Below, piece after piece: positions 10,590-20,584 of a DNA stretch of 64,000 nucleotides. Below the pieces are notes generated by a model, which ran no database searches, was not told the DNA's origin, and saw nothing but the letters and a program-made list of their open reading frames with translations. Positions within the stretch are counted from its first letter, which is position 1. Each line of letters begins with the position of its first letter. The stretch covers positions 88,649,648 through 88,713,647 of the forward strand of contig OZ020267.1 in assembly GCA_963971225.1 (NCBI GenBank), written 5' to 3'. Source of the DNA: Melieria omissa (Eukaryota; Arthropoda; Insecta; Diptera; Ulidiidae). Both the position numbers and the translations under genes were made by a program.

Positions 10590-11562
10590 CAGTATTGTGC
10601 AAAACCTAAGCAACTTTTTCATTTCTTATGAACAAAATACAATATTTTCAAATGAGACAAATTCGAAAAAATGGGGTATTTTTTTTAATCTTAGAATGTA
10701 ATTACAACAAATATTTACAAAGCAATACATATAACCTCACTAACGAGAAAAAAATCAACGAAATTTAAATATATACCTAAATTCGCTGTGCAAAACGTAA
10801 GCAACTCTGTTAGCTTCAGCTACTCTTTTAGAATTACGGTTATCATAACGTTACTGCAAAGGAACTGTAAAGCATGGCGCTGGGAATGTAATGATTTGAA
10901 CATGCTTCTCTGGTTTTCGTCTTGGCCCTGTACACGAAATTTCGACAAAAATGGGTCGCTTTGTCTATAAGGATATTTTAGAAAACCAGATGCTGCCCTA
11001 TGCTGAAGACAATATGCCATTTCTTTGGGTGTTTCAACACGACAATGATCCGAAACACACATCGAAGTTGGTAAAAGAGTGGCTCAGTTCAAATGGGATT
11101 ACAGTCCTTGATTGGTCGGCCCAATCACCGGACTTGAATCCCATCGAAAATTTGTTCGGCATTCTTAAAAAGCGTCTGGGTGGAACACGCTTTCGTAATA
11201 GGGGCGAATTGTTTTTTAAGTTAAAAGAAGAATGGGGAAAAATACCTGAAACCACAAGTTTAAACCTAATTGAGTCAATGCCTAAAAGATTTGCTGCAGT
11301 CATACAAAGCAAAGGGTATTACACCAAATACTAGTATAAAGTTGCTTAGGTTTTGCACAGCTAATTTTGGAGTTTGTTTCGTTTTCGTAAATGTTTTTAC
11401 CGTTTGTGAATTGATATGTTTGGTTTTTTTATATATTTGTTGTAATTACATTCTGAGCATTACGTAAATATAAAATTATTCCCAATTCGAATTGAACTAT
11501 TGGCAAATATGGAGTTTTATTCATGAGTAATACAAAAGTTGCTTAGGTTTTGCACAATACTG
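10590..11562 (+). mobile_element. Tc1-like transposon with IR/DR ends
   Basis: The 973-bp element lies between TA at 10588-10589 and 11563-11564. The outer TIR begins CAGTATTGTGCAAAACC. A second copy of the core (TGTGCAAAACNTAAGCAAC) sits about 200 bp inside each end (10786-10806 and 11340-11360), giving the two-site IR/DR arrangement. Further inverted identity (AGAATGTAATTACAACAAAT) links the arms. Only the C-terminal part of the transposase is left. Confidence 0.93.
10870..11334 (+). pseudogene. Tc1 transposase C-terminal half
   Basis: Upstream of the ATG at 10951 the same frame reads VKHGAGNVMI, a stop, and TCFSGFRLGPVHEIS, the conserved Tc1 block around GGNVMVWGCFS. The open part carries FQHDNDPKHTS and SAQSPDLNPIENLF, giving the second and third catalytic residues with 34 residues between them (DD34E). 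The N-terminal DNA-binding domain and the first Asp are missing, and a stop replaces the Trp of the NVMVWG block. The protein cannot be active. Confidence 0.9.
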
Positions 11563-12158
11563 TATATAAAATAAATTATATACAAAGTGCAACGAACCGA
11601 AGAATACTTACACAAGTAGAATTTGAAAAGAAGAAGCTCAAACCTGAAAAAAGGAAAAGAAAAAATTAAAAAGAAAACAACAGGTGATACCACAGAACAA
11701 ACAATATACAGAATGCGCATCTGGTGTAAAGAAAATTTTCTTCGCGGGTTCCAGCGGTAGGACCCGTTTGTGGATGCGGGGGGAAGCAGTAAAGGGGATG
11801 AGAACGCGAGAGCGCGAGAGCGTAAAAAGAGAAGCTGTGAGAGCGCAAAATGAAATGTTCGGAGAGCAAACAGATAAAAGTATTAATCGCATGCCGGTGT
11901 ACCAAACAGTAACGCACCATATATGTATGTGGTTGTTGTTGTTGGCCAACAAAGCGATGTGCCGCATGCATTGTGATGGAGGAAATGAAAGTCGACAGCC
12001 TGTGGTTGTTGTTGCCGCTGGCTAACAACTGAAGTTAGAATATATTTTTGCTTTGGCTGATTTCTGTAATGAGCTCAGCAATTCACAATACTACGATAAA
12101 AAACCCCAATTGTGGGAATAAGTCAAGGAATAAGTTTGGTCAAAATAACCAGAGTTTA

Positions 12159-14661
12159 TTACGTTTTTAGGATTTTAAGTTTTCGGGGTTTAGTTAAATT
12201 TTTCTTTTCGGAGGCCCATGCACAATGCTTCCTGAGAAGAACTAAGATCATAAAGTCCAAAATTGTGTTTTTATGATCAGGACACGTGGAAAACCATTGT
12301 GGTGTAGCATTTTGGCATTTAACTTTTATTACATTTTTTATGCCTACAATTTGTGGCTGTTTTTCAAAAATGCTGCGGAAAATTGAAATGTGTACTTTGC
12401 TTATCTCTAATAGAATTTGCGATGGACTAATAAGGTTGCCGAAATCTTTAAGAGAGTTAAAGTTTTTGTGAAATATGAAAAGTTCACTAGGAACTGTTAG
12501 TACCTCATCTTCTTTTTTAATTCCGCTGCACATGTTTCACAGTTTATTTTGGTAAGTATTTTGTAGACAACATAACCCAAAAAATATCTTAAAGACACTA
12601 AATCGATGGTAAACTCGGAACAGTTCTCAAAACTATCATTTAATATGAAATCGGCAAGGATGGCTGTATTATTATCCACTTCAAAATCATCGGTTTGACT
12701 AGTTTCTTCGCTATGTTCAGGAGCTGAGTCAAGATTTAATACGATATTAGAAATCGTTTCAAACGTAGTATCATTTAGCTCTTCACAATTGCTGTGGGAA
12801 CTCAATTGCACAATTTTTGCGGCCATTAAGCGTGCTAATATATTATTAATATCAGCCACTGATGGATTTATATTATTACCACCTTTTTGTCTTAGTATAG
12901 AAAACATATTTTCAAGTTTGTCGTGGTTTAATGCCCTTGTCATCAAAAAAAAAATGTCGGATTTTTTCTCAAACAGCTCGTCTACTAATAGCAAAACAGC
13001 TTTTAGAGTCAGTTTCATCCCATACAAAAAAAATACTTTTTTCTTTTTGTCAACAAATGAGATATCATCCAGGTATTTAAGGAAGAACTTTATATACTCA
13101 TGTGATAAACTGTTGAGTTGAATCGCAGATCTGTAGAAATTTTTGGAATATAACGACGCACTGTTTAGGCAATCAAATATTTTGTCAATATTTTCTATAA
13201 AGCTGGCCGTAGATAAAGCCAATTATTTAGAGCAACTTTTGAAACCTATAGTTTCAGCAGTTGTCCTAATAGCAGCTTGAACAGTCCTGCTGAAAATTTG
13301 GGTTGCCAGTTTTACTTTCATTTTCTCGAAAGAATTTGGAAAAATGTGTTGGCTGGTTAGTTTAGGACACATTTTTGTTGTTGACTTAAGTTCCATTTCG
13401 AAAAGTTCTTGAACAACTCTAAAACTAGCAATTCCATTTGGTGTAGCTAAGTCGCATTTGAGCCAGCCATTTCTCAGTGATTTAACAAGGTGCGGGAAAT
13501 CATATATGCAGAACACTTTTCCATCATTATACTTGAAAAAGGCCTTTCCAAAGTTACACCCATATCCGAAAAGCACTTCCTATTGGAAGACCCTTGGTCA
13601 CAAGTTATAACTTTTACTGTGATGCCAAAACTATTGAGAATTTTTAAATTTTCCAGAATTATATTTTTTAAAATATTGGCATTTTTGGAAACAAAGTAAT
13701 TTAGTACCAATGACCAGTTTGAAAACATTGATTTGACCATAAAAACACATAATTGTTTTCCTATTTGGCTTGTCCTTTCAACCCCATTTTCTTCATACCC
13801 ATCCACCAAATCTAATTTAGGATTATATCGTAATTCCTTTCTAATTGCCATTTCATCCATTAATAGAATCATGTTGTTCTTTTCGCTCTGGGTCAAATCC
13901 AAGCACCGTTTTCTTATGACCCCAAAAGCAGAGTTCTTAAAACCTGGCTGCAGGAACTTTACAGGGGCCCATCGATTAACAGTCGAGATATGTGGCAAAT
14001 TTAGATTTAGTTTATTTCTTAAAAATTGATACGTCGATTGCGAGACATAATAAATATTTTGAGCCAAATCTTTTATATCTTCTGTATATTCTTTAGGACG
14101 GGAACTTAGAAGAAGCTTACAAAATACTTTTGATTCTTTGCTCACGTTATTATAAGAGTCGATACGTTGGAGTACTTCTGACTTTTTTGGTAATTTCTTC
14201 TGGTTTTTTATGTTTCTGTATTTTGCCAAAATGCTGTAATATTTCTTCCTGTAAAAATTTACGGATTTAGCATATGATGAGCAATTATTGCAATGCCCAT
14301 CTACGGACTTTTTCGTCTCTTTCTAGTTGAACAATCGGGCTCTGAAAACTCATAAGTTTCTTCAACATTTTCCAAATTAAATACAGGAACTGCTCCAGAT
14401 TTTAAATATTTTTTCCCAATGTCAGAACTTGAAGTGATTAACGCATATAAATAATGGTTTGCTGTATTCTTTAGTTTTAATGCTACATTTTTCTCGCCAA
14501 ATTTGGCCCATAGCTGAGTCATAGGGCGGAAATTTAAACATCTTAAGTTGTTCATCATCCCGTCTAGATTTTCGGCAACATGTTATGCAGCATTGAAGCC
14601 CTGACTTTATTAAATTTTTACCCACCCGGGGTAATAAATTTTTACACGGAGCAGGATCCAT
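12159..14661 (-). pseudogene. P/Galileo-type THAP transposase, frameshifted (copy 1)
   Basis: The ATG ending at 14661 starts a THAP zinc finger: CCITCC, MFKFPPYDS, a conserved Trp and FICVNHF, continued after a +1 break by SGAVPVF. A likely 56-bp intron follows (14249-14304). The transposase core includes LLMDEMAIRKELRYNPKLDL and VDGYEENG, typical of the P-element RNase H-like domain, and then VITCDQGSSNRKCF. Further breaks lie near 13570 (frameshift), 13223 (in-frame TAA) and 12520 (frameshift in an A run). The C-terminal block LNHDKLENMFSILRQKGG is P-family. An intact protein would bind the TIRs and catalyse GTP-dependent cut-and-paste. This copy cannot without correction. Confidence 0.88.
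14249..14304 (-). other. Probable short intron in the P-type transposase
   Basis: On the minus strand the sequence reads AAGTCC, then GTAGATGGG ... TTTTTACAG, then GAAGAAATATT. Removing these 56 bases restores one open frame from the THAP segment (ends KRRKS) into KKYYSILAKYRNIKNQ. The identical intron is at 62975-63030 in copy 2. Splice use is inferred from the GT/AG ends, the pyrimidine tract and frame continuity. Confidence 0.7.
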
Positions 14662-15103
14662 TTTTCGCGTACTAGTAAAGTCAGTGAATATGCCAAATGA
14701 AAAGTAATATAATAACCAAGGAAAGGATCAACTAACTAATTTGGATCAACCACGTCAAAACAATTGCAACAAATTCAAAATTGGAATCAACCACGTCAAA
14801 ATTTATACAAATAATTTTACTTGGAACTAGCCTCGTAAAAATATTTGTAAAAATTTTTATTTTGGATCAACCACGTCTAAATATTTGCAAAATTTAATAT
14901 CAATTAATCTAGGCGCAGCATGAAAAGAAAAACGACCATTCAGCTCGAAGATTCGATTGATTATGACAAGAAACAAATTAGTACCTGCTCGCTCTGCGCT
15001 TGCTTTTTTACAAACAAGAACAAGAAGCGGACAGGCAAAATTTGCATAGGAAAAAGTGACTGAGCGATCGCTTTGCCAAAACAAGCACCATTTTAATGTG
15101 CCC

Positions 15104-15625
15104 GAGTAATGGGCCAGTTACTCATGACACAGAACATAAACTTAACCATAAACATAAACTTAGAAAATTTGAGCGATTACTCAAAACTTTATTTCCGTAA
15201 ACATAAACTTAAAAATCAGCTGAGCGACAATATTGCCACTTCGATTTCTCCATCTCGTGAACAATCAAATTCAAACTTTTCACGACATTTTTTTACTTGC
15301 TATTATTAAATGTTTGAGCATCCAACGACTAAAATTATTGATATATTTACGAAACTAATAAAAATTGCAATCCATTTTGTATATTTTACAAATTATTTTA
15401 ATTTGTTTACTTTTCAATTTATTCCGAAGAGAGTGGCAAAATTTTTTGCGTTTTCCGTAAACATAAACTTAGAAACCAAAACGAAACAGATTTCTAAGTT
15501 TACGGTTAAGTTCTAAGTTTATGTTCTATGTCTCGGGTAACCAGTTGTACAGCTTTCGGGTATGCCAGGTCGTGCTAGCTGACAAGTAAAACTAAGTTAT
15601 GTCATGAGTAACTGGCCCATTACTC
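15104..15625. mobile_element. TIR element or MITE inside Galileo copy 1
   Basis: A perfect 26-bp inverted repeat, containing GGGCCAGTTACTCATGACA, bounds 522 bp. It can be read as a TA-flanked MITE (TA at 15107-15108 and 15621-15622). Inside, ACATAAACTTA occurs several times in both orientations as subterminal repeats. Galileo copy 2 lacks it, but the surrounding sequence there is not a clean empty site: about 110 bases differ, so insertion came with local deletion or gene conversion. No coding sequence. Confidence 0.6.
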
Positions 15626-15638
15626 TCTCGGTTCAACG

Positions 15639-16626
15639 TTTACAATTTCAGCTTTTCGCCAGCGCAACAACAACAACAACAGCACATCGTCTTTATCTCC
15701 CAATCATCCCACGCCGCAGCAGAGTGCTAACGCAGACTCGCTGCAGTGAGCGCAACCAAAGAGGGCAACACATAAAACTTCGTTCTCGCTTGTAAAGCAA
15801 CGCTCTCACCACATGCGTGATCTGTGCGAGCAGAGCGCGGGTTCCAATGTTAGAACCCGCCATACAAAATTGTTGCTTGTATGACATGCGCATTCTGTAT
15901 GTTTATTTTCTTTGGTCTGGTGATATTCGTTGTTGATGCTGTTGTTGTTGTTGGTGCGCGCTGAAATGAAATCGCAAAATTATTTCAGATGCGCCTTCTG
16001 TATACTGTTTATTCTGTGGTGATACCTACTTACCAAAGTGGGAGAGGAAAAGTGGAAAATAAAACGTGAAAAAGTGAAAAAGGCGCAAAACCCAAAAGCC
16101 CTTACCCCAAAATTAAGCAAACCAAGAAAAATTACACCTAAAAAAACGTTATCTGAAAAAAGAAAGAAAAAAACAAGGCACAAATTAAAAGAAGAAAAAA
16201 ATTAAATAACTTACTATCCAAAGACCTAAAATAAAAAGTGATAATTTTAAAGTGTGCGCCAAAAACGAAAGTGCGTGTAAGTGCAAGTGCGAAAAACTAG
16301 AGCGCGCGCACCAACAACAACAACAGCATCAACAACGAATATCACCAGACCAAAGAAAATAAACATACAGAATGCGCATGTCATACAAGCAACAATTTTG
16401 TATGGCGGGTTCTAACATTGGAACCCGCGCTCTGCTCGCACAGATCACGTATGTGGTGAGAGCGTTGCTTTACAAGCGAGAACGAAGTTTTATGTGTTGC
16501 CCTCTTTGGTTGCGCTCACTGCAGCGAGTCTGCGTTAGCACTCTGCTGCGGCGTGGGATGATTGGGAGATAAAGACGATGTGCTGTTGTTGTTGTTGTTG
16601 CGCTGGCGAAAAGCTGAAATTGTAAA
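15639..16626. repeat. Large foldback: two 323-bp inverted arms around a 342-bp loop
   Basis: Bases 15639-15961 and 16304-16626 are reverse complements with only isolated mismatches. The arms contain Galileo-terminus-like sequence (ATACAGAATGCGCAT, CGGGTTC...GAACCCG). The left arm lies inside Galileo copy 1. The right arm lies outside it, beyond the TSD at 16019-16025. The loop therefore contains the element's real end plus about 280 bp of flank, so the right arm is probably a second Galileo terminus or a converted copy. Confidence 0.85.
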
Positions 16627-17111
16627 ACGTTTTCTATTTACTGGCTGGATTTTGTTCTTCTTCTATTTGCTTGCAATAGAATATATAATAAAATAAATAA
16701 ATTTTGTATAACAAAGAAGATTTTTAACCAAGATAAACTAGAAACTACTTTTGCAATTTTGGGACAAAATTCGAGTATTATTCGGTCAAGTGTAGCAACT
16801 AATTTCGAAGATACACATTATTCTATGGATCAACTCCTATTACATGGTGAGACAGACGAAGCTGTCTTTTGTATTATTTTATTTCAACAATAATGATTAC
16901 GCAAACTATTTTGTAGATAAGAAATATTAAATTATTAATTAAATAATTAAAAAATTAATTGTAGCATCTGTTTCCAAAAACTAAGAAATGATGACGTTTT
17001 CACTGCGCTAAGTGAAACATGCTGTGACAGTAAATTATAAAAAGGAAGTTCCACATACAATGTTTGCGTAAAAGAACTAAAATAAGAAAATCTAGGATTT
17101 TTAATTTACTG
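16627..17111. other. Unassigned AT-rich sequence
   Basis: No open frame, terminal repeats or family motif recognised. It is the pre-insertion flank of the hAT derivative that begins at 17112 and contains poly-T and TAATTAAATAATTAA tracts. Confidence 0.4.
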
Positions 17112-18443
17112 CAGGGGCGTAGCCAAGGGGGGTTTTGGGTGTTAGAACCCCCCATAGCCTATAATTTGTCAACATTTTCAATCACTATACATCGTATGTA
17201 CGTTAAACATTTAAAAGAATAATAACAAAAAAAATTTTTGGCGAAACTAATTTGTTTTTTAATAGTCTCGTTTACGCTCAATACAGCGATTTGTATGATC
17301 TAAAAACATGTCTAAAGAGTAGTTTAGTTCGTCGACCAAAATGTGCTTCAGGATGTCGGTACAAGCCTTTTGGATTGTTTCTACGTTCTCAAAACGCTTT
17401 TTTTCATCGGCAAATGCATTTTTTGAAAAGGTGAAAGTCCACGGAGCCGCATCAAGTAAAAACGAGGAGTGGTTGATGGTTAAAATTCGACTTTTAGTAA
17501 ACAAAAAAACAAGTGTCGATAGATGAGATGGCCCAATGTTCAGTTAAAATGCGATAAATTTATGCCATTGAGATGCTTAACCTTCGCCTTACCAAAGATT
17601 TTTGTATATGTCGTTTACCCATGTCGTTCACTCAAATGACCCCAGGCACTTCCGCCGCTATTTTGAGTAAAACTCACAATAAATAAGTATTAGAAGATTT
17701 CTTTCCAGAGGGTTTATGAACACATAATTAGGTACGTAAAAAAAATTTATTGTGAGTTTTATTCAAAATGGCAGCAAAAGCGCCTGGGATCACCCAGGTA
17801 GGTATTTTGTATACAAAATGACATAATTCAATTTTAAACATGAAACAAATTTCTCAACAAAATATGTTTTCATGTAATTGAAAATTATCAAATTTGTGGT
17901 TAATTTGAGGATTTGATCGAATTTTAAGAATTTCAATGAAGATTTAGGCTAATCTTGTATGAATTACCGCCAAGTTTTGATGGAATCTTGATGGAATCTT
18001 AGACGTTAGTCATCATTTATGACCAGACAATCGTTTTTAAATCGCGTTTCCCACTTATGAACTCCAGCACGGTATAAACAATCATCATTATAAACTTGGT
18101 TCATTAATTTAAATGCTTCCGTTACAGTTTAAACATTTTTAAAACAAAAGTTAATATTTGATCTTTGTTCGATGCTCATTTTTGTACCACGACACAAACA
18201 CACTTTCACTTCAGATGCAATAACTTCGCTTTCAGTGCACCAAATTTCATGAAATGTTTACTAAAAATCGGGAAATATATATAATTTAATATATAATTAT
18301 AATTTCCAATGCAGTAAGTCACATAAGCCACCACAAAATGCCCTATTGGGAAAGTGCACTTTACTTAAAAAAACTCGTAATACTAAACTGGAAAACAAAA
18401 ATTTTAAAACCCCCCCCATGACCAAGTTCTGGCTACGCCCCTG
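17112..18443. mobile_element. hAT derivative with CAGGGGCGTAGCCA ends
   Basis: An 8-bp duplication ATTTACTG flanks it (17104-17111 and 18444-18451). Both termini carry CAGGGGCGTAGCCA (the right one reads GGCTACGCCCCTG). The ends and TSD are of hAT type. The 1,332-bp interior has only short frames; an 81-codon minus-strand frame (17504 to 17259) shows no motif I recognise. It appears non-autonomous. Confidence 0.88.
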
Positions 18444-18508
18444 ATTTACTGTCACAGCATTCATCACTGAACCATTCGGGAGTAGAATTCTTGCATGAGT
18501 CGGATATA

Positions 18509-19124
18509 TAGGGTGTTTTTTTAGAGGTATAGAACTTCGAATTGAAATAAAACACAAGAAAATCGTTTTAATGTCCATCAATTTGGCTTTATTGGAAGGA
18601 TAGTTTTATGCCATTAATGTTTAAATATGATTTCGGGCATGTGGCCGCCGCGGCTGGCTCGAATAAAGCCAATTCTACAGGTCCAATTTTCAGTTGATGG
18701 ACAAAGCTTCAATTGCTGTGCACGGTGGCGAATCGATTCATTCGGGTCCTCTTCAACATTTTGCTCTACAGCGGCAATTGTTTCTTCGGTGCGCACTGTT
18801 CGACGTCTCTGCGGATGCGTATTATCACATAGAGTAAACGTAGTGCGAAAACGACCCATGGTTAACCGATGGATGGACCGATTTTGCTCTGATGGACGAT
18901 TATGTCGACCATAAAATGGACGGAGCTTGCGGTAAACTTCGCGAACTGAACCATTATTTTCGAAATAAATTTGCACGATTTGCAAGCGTTGTTCTTTTGT
19001 CAACCTGTTCATGATGAAATGGCAAACCAAACTGAACATAAATGACATTAGAGTTGCCAGATTTGATCACAAAATGCCAGTTTTATCTCTATTCGAAAAA
19101 CAAACCTCTAAAAAAAACACCCTA
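18509..19124 (-). mobile_element. Rosa-like mariner deletion derivative (copy 2)
   Basis: It has the same ends as 1229-1792 (TAGGGTGTTTTTTTAGAGG), with flanking TA at 18507-18508 and 19125-19126. At 616 bp it is slightly longer than copy 1 and retains more of the transposase. The two copies share the same overall core deletion, which suggests one deleted master that was cross-mobilised. Confidence 0.9.
18614..19048 (-). pseudogene. Mariner transposase with catalytic core deleted (copy 2)
   Basis: The frame is open for 144 codons. The N-terminal MNRLTKEQRLQIVQIYFE, then RRTVRTEETIAAVEQNVEED and ESIRHRAQQLKL (part of the second helix-turn-helix), pass directly into RASRGGHMPEIIFKH, which is the C-terminus. 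The segment with the three catalytic acidic residues is missing. Compared with copy 1 the deletion is at the same place but this copy keeps about 18 more residues. Confidence 0.86.
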
Positions 19125-19129
19125 TATTA

Positions 19130-19340
19130 GAACACAACAAATTAGAACATTATCTGCATAAATACAGAGGTCTACATTGTATTTGTTAATTATTTTGCTG
19201 ATTTCGTCAAATGCTATGATGAGATGATTACCGACTAAGGCGACCCTTGAGGAATGCCGTTAAACAGTGAGAAAACTTGAGAGTAAGAGCTCTATTCTGG
19301 CAAACCAAACAAAACTCACCATGCTGACAATTGAATGGAT
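19130..19340 (-). pseudogene. Non-LTR reverse transcriptase scrap
   Basis: On the minus strand two RT landmarks survive in order but in different frames: NGIPQGSP (near 19268-19245) and DLCIYADN (near 19175-19150), the latter corresponding to the YADD catalytic box with the second D lost. The rest is decayed. It sits immediately left of gypsy copy 2 and right of the mariner derivative. Clade cannot be assigned. Confidence 0.5.
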
Positions 19341-19365
19341 TCTATCAATTGCTAGATATTCGTAT

Positions 19366-19773
19366 TGTTACGAAAATCTCAAGTTTTCCCAGGTTCGTTT
19401 GATTGTGTTTGAAAATAAAACAACTTCAGTTACTCAGCGCAACGTAGTCAAAACTAACAATCGCTTTATTTACAAATTTACACTTGTTCTAATTTACACT
19501 ACTACTATTGCATGTTTCCCCATTGCATGCTCAACACAGACTCGACTGCGCTGCACACTGCTGCTTTTATACCAGTTTTCTTATCGCGCCGAAGTTTCTT
19601 GCAACTTCCAATTGGAAAATGATCGATCATTCTCGCACAGCCCATTTCTCGCGAACGTTGCCATATCGGACTATACAAAGCGAATTATACCAGTTTGCCG
19701 TACTTCACAGTGCATGCCTAAAAGTATGCTTGCAAAAGCGTTCATGCACAGCACAGAGTGCCTTTTCGTTTCA
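19366..19773 (-). repeat. 3' LTR of gypsy copy 2 (A2 type)
   Basis: On the minus strand it begins TGAAACGAAAAGGCACTCTG, includes a TATAAAAGCAGCAG promoter motif and AATAAAGCGATTG polyadenylation region, and ends GATTTTCGTAACA. It follows the end of pol directly (AAGTGATGGGCAG then TGAAACG). It is nearly identical to 22088-22495. Confidence 0.92.
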
Positions 19774-19784
19774 CTGCCCATCAC

Positions 19785-20584
19785 TTAGACTTGGTCGTCC
19801 CGAACAAGTACCGAGGCTCCGTCGGAGTAAGACGCCAGGCGCTCCAAATGGACAACTTTTAACCTCGCATTTCTGTTGCTGCAGCGTTGAACTCTGTACA
19901 CCACGTCATTAATCTTCGTCACGACTTTGTACGGTCCTTCCCATGATGTTTGATGTTTTGGAGACAAACCTTTCCTCCGCTGCGGGTTGTAGCATTACCA
20001 GATTGCCTTCTTGGAACCCTTCTGGGTTAGCCCGTAGACCATAGCTCGCTGTCAACCTGCTTTCAACTAGTTGAGTGCGGCTCCGCGATCTTCTCCTCGG
20101 CCCTTTCGCAACCGAACACCGATTACAGCCTCTGATCCACTCAGCGACAGACTCTTGGCATCCTACCCAATAGAACCGCCTTCTTATCTTGGCGACAGTT
20201 TTTGCGATGCCTAGGTGCCCTCCACTGGAGTCGTTATGGTTTTCCTCGATAACATCGTCGATTCGGCCTCCCGGGACCACTATTAGGGATTTTCTGGTCT
20301 TGCCGTCCCTGCTCTCCCACTCGCGGTATAGGCACCCTTCCTTCAGCCGCAGACTTTGCCACTGTGCCCAGTAAGCCTTTTTGATCGGGCTCTCATCAGC
20401 CATCTCATGCCAGGCCGGCCGTAATCTCTGCGCTTTGCCTTTGATGATCTTCGCGAGATCCGTATTCTTGCGCTGGTCCTTCTGTAGCCTTTCCGCAAGC
20501 CAATCTTCCTCTTGCAGAACTCATACCGACCGAACATCAACAACTTGTCCCTCGTTTTCGGCCTACGAATTATGCCTGCGCTCG
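19785..20584 (-). pseudogene. Gypsy integrase fragment (copy 2), core partly deleted
   Basis: Minus-strand sequence resumes pol at the linker after RNase H. It then gives the HHCC zinc domain (HNDSSGGHLGIAKTVAKI, CNRCSVAKG). At about 20060 it jumps to the C-terminal region (FQEGNLVML, then SWEGPYKVVTKINDVVYRVQ, the GPY/F module). The D,D35E catalytic core between them is gone, so this copy has a second, private deletion besides the shared PR-RT-RH loss. Frameshifts are also present. Confidence 0.85.

Larger units (their letters stand above)
11691..16018 (-). mobile_element. Galileo-like P-superfamily transposon, copy 1
   Basis: The 4,328-bp element is flanked by a 7-bp direct repeat GTGATAC (11684-11690 and 16019-16025). 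Its ends read CACAGAACAAACAATATACA on the left and CACAGAATAAACAGTATACA on the right. It carries a THAP-domain P-type transposase on the minus strand. A 7-bp TSD close to GTAGTAC and long foldback-like termini are features I recall for Galileo. The right arm contains extra inverted sequence (15104-15625 and 15639-15961). A nearly identical, oppositely oriented copy starts at 60991. Confidence 0.85.

Noticed and set aside
17259..17504. hAT transposase fragment
   Set aside because: The 81-codon frame shows no hAT motif; the assignment of 17112-18443 to hAT rests only on ends and TSD.
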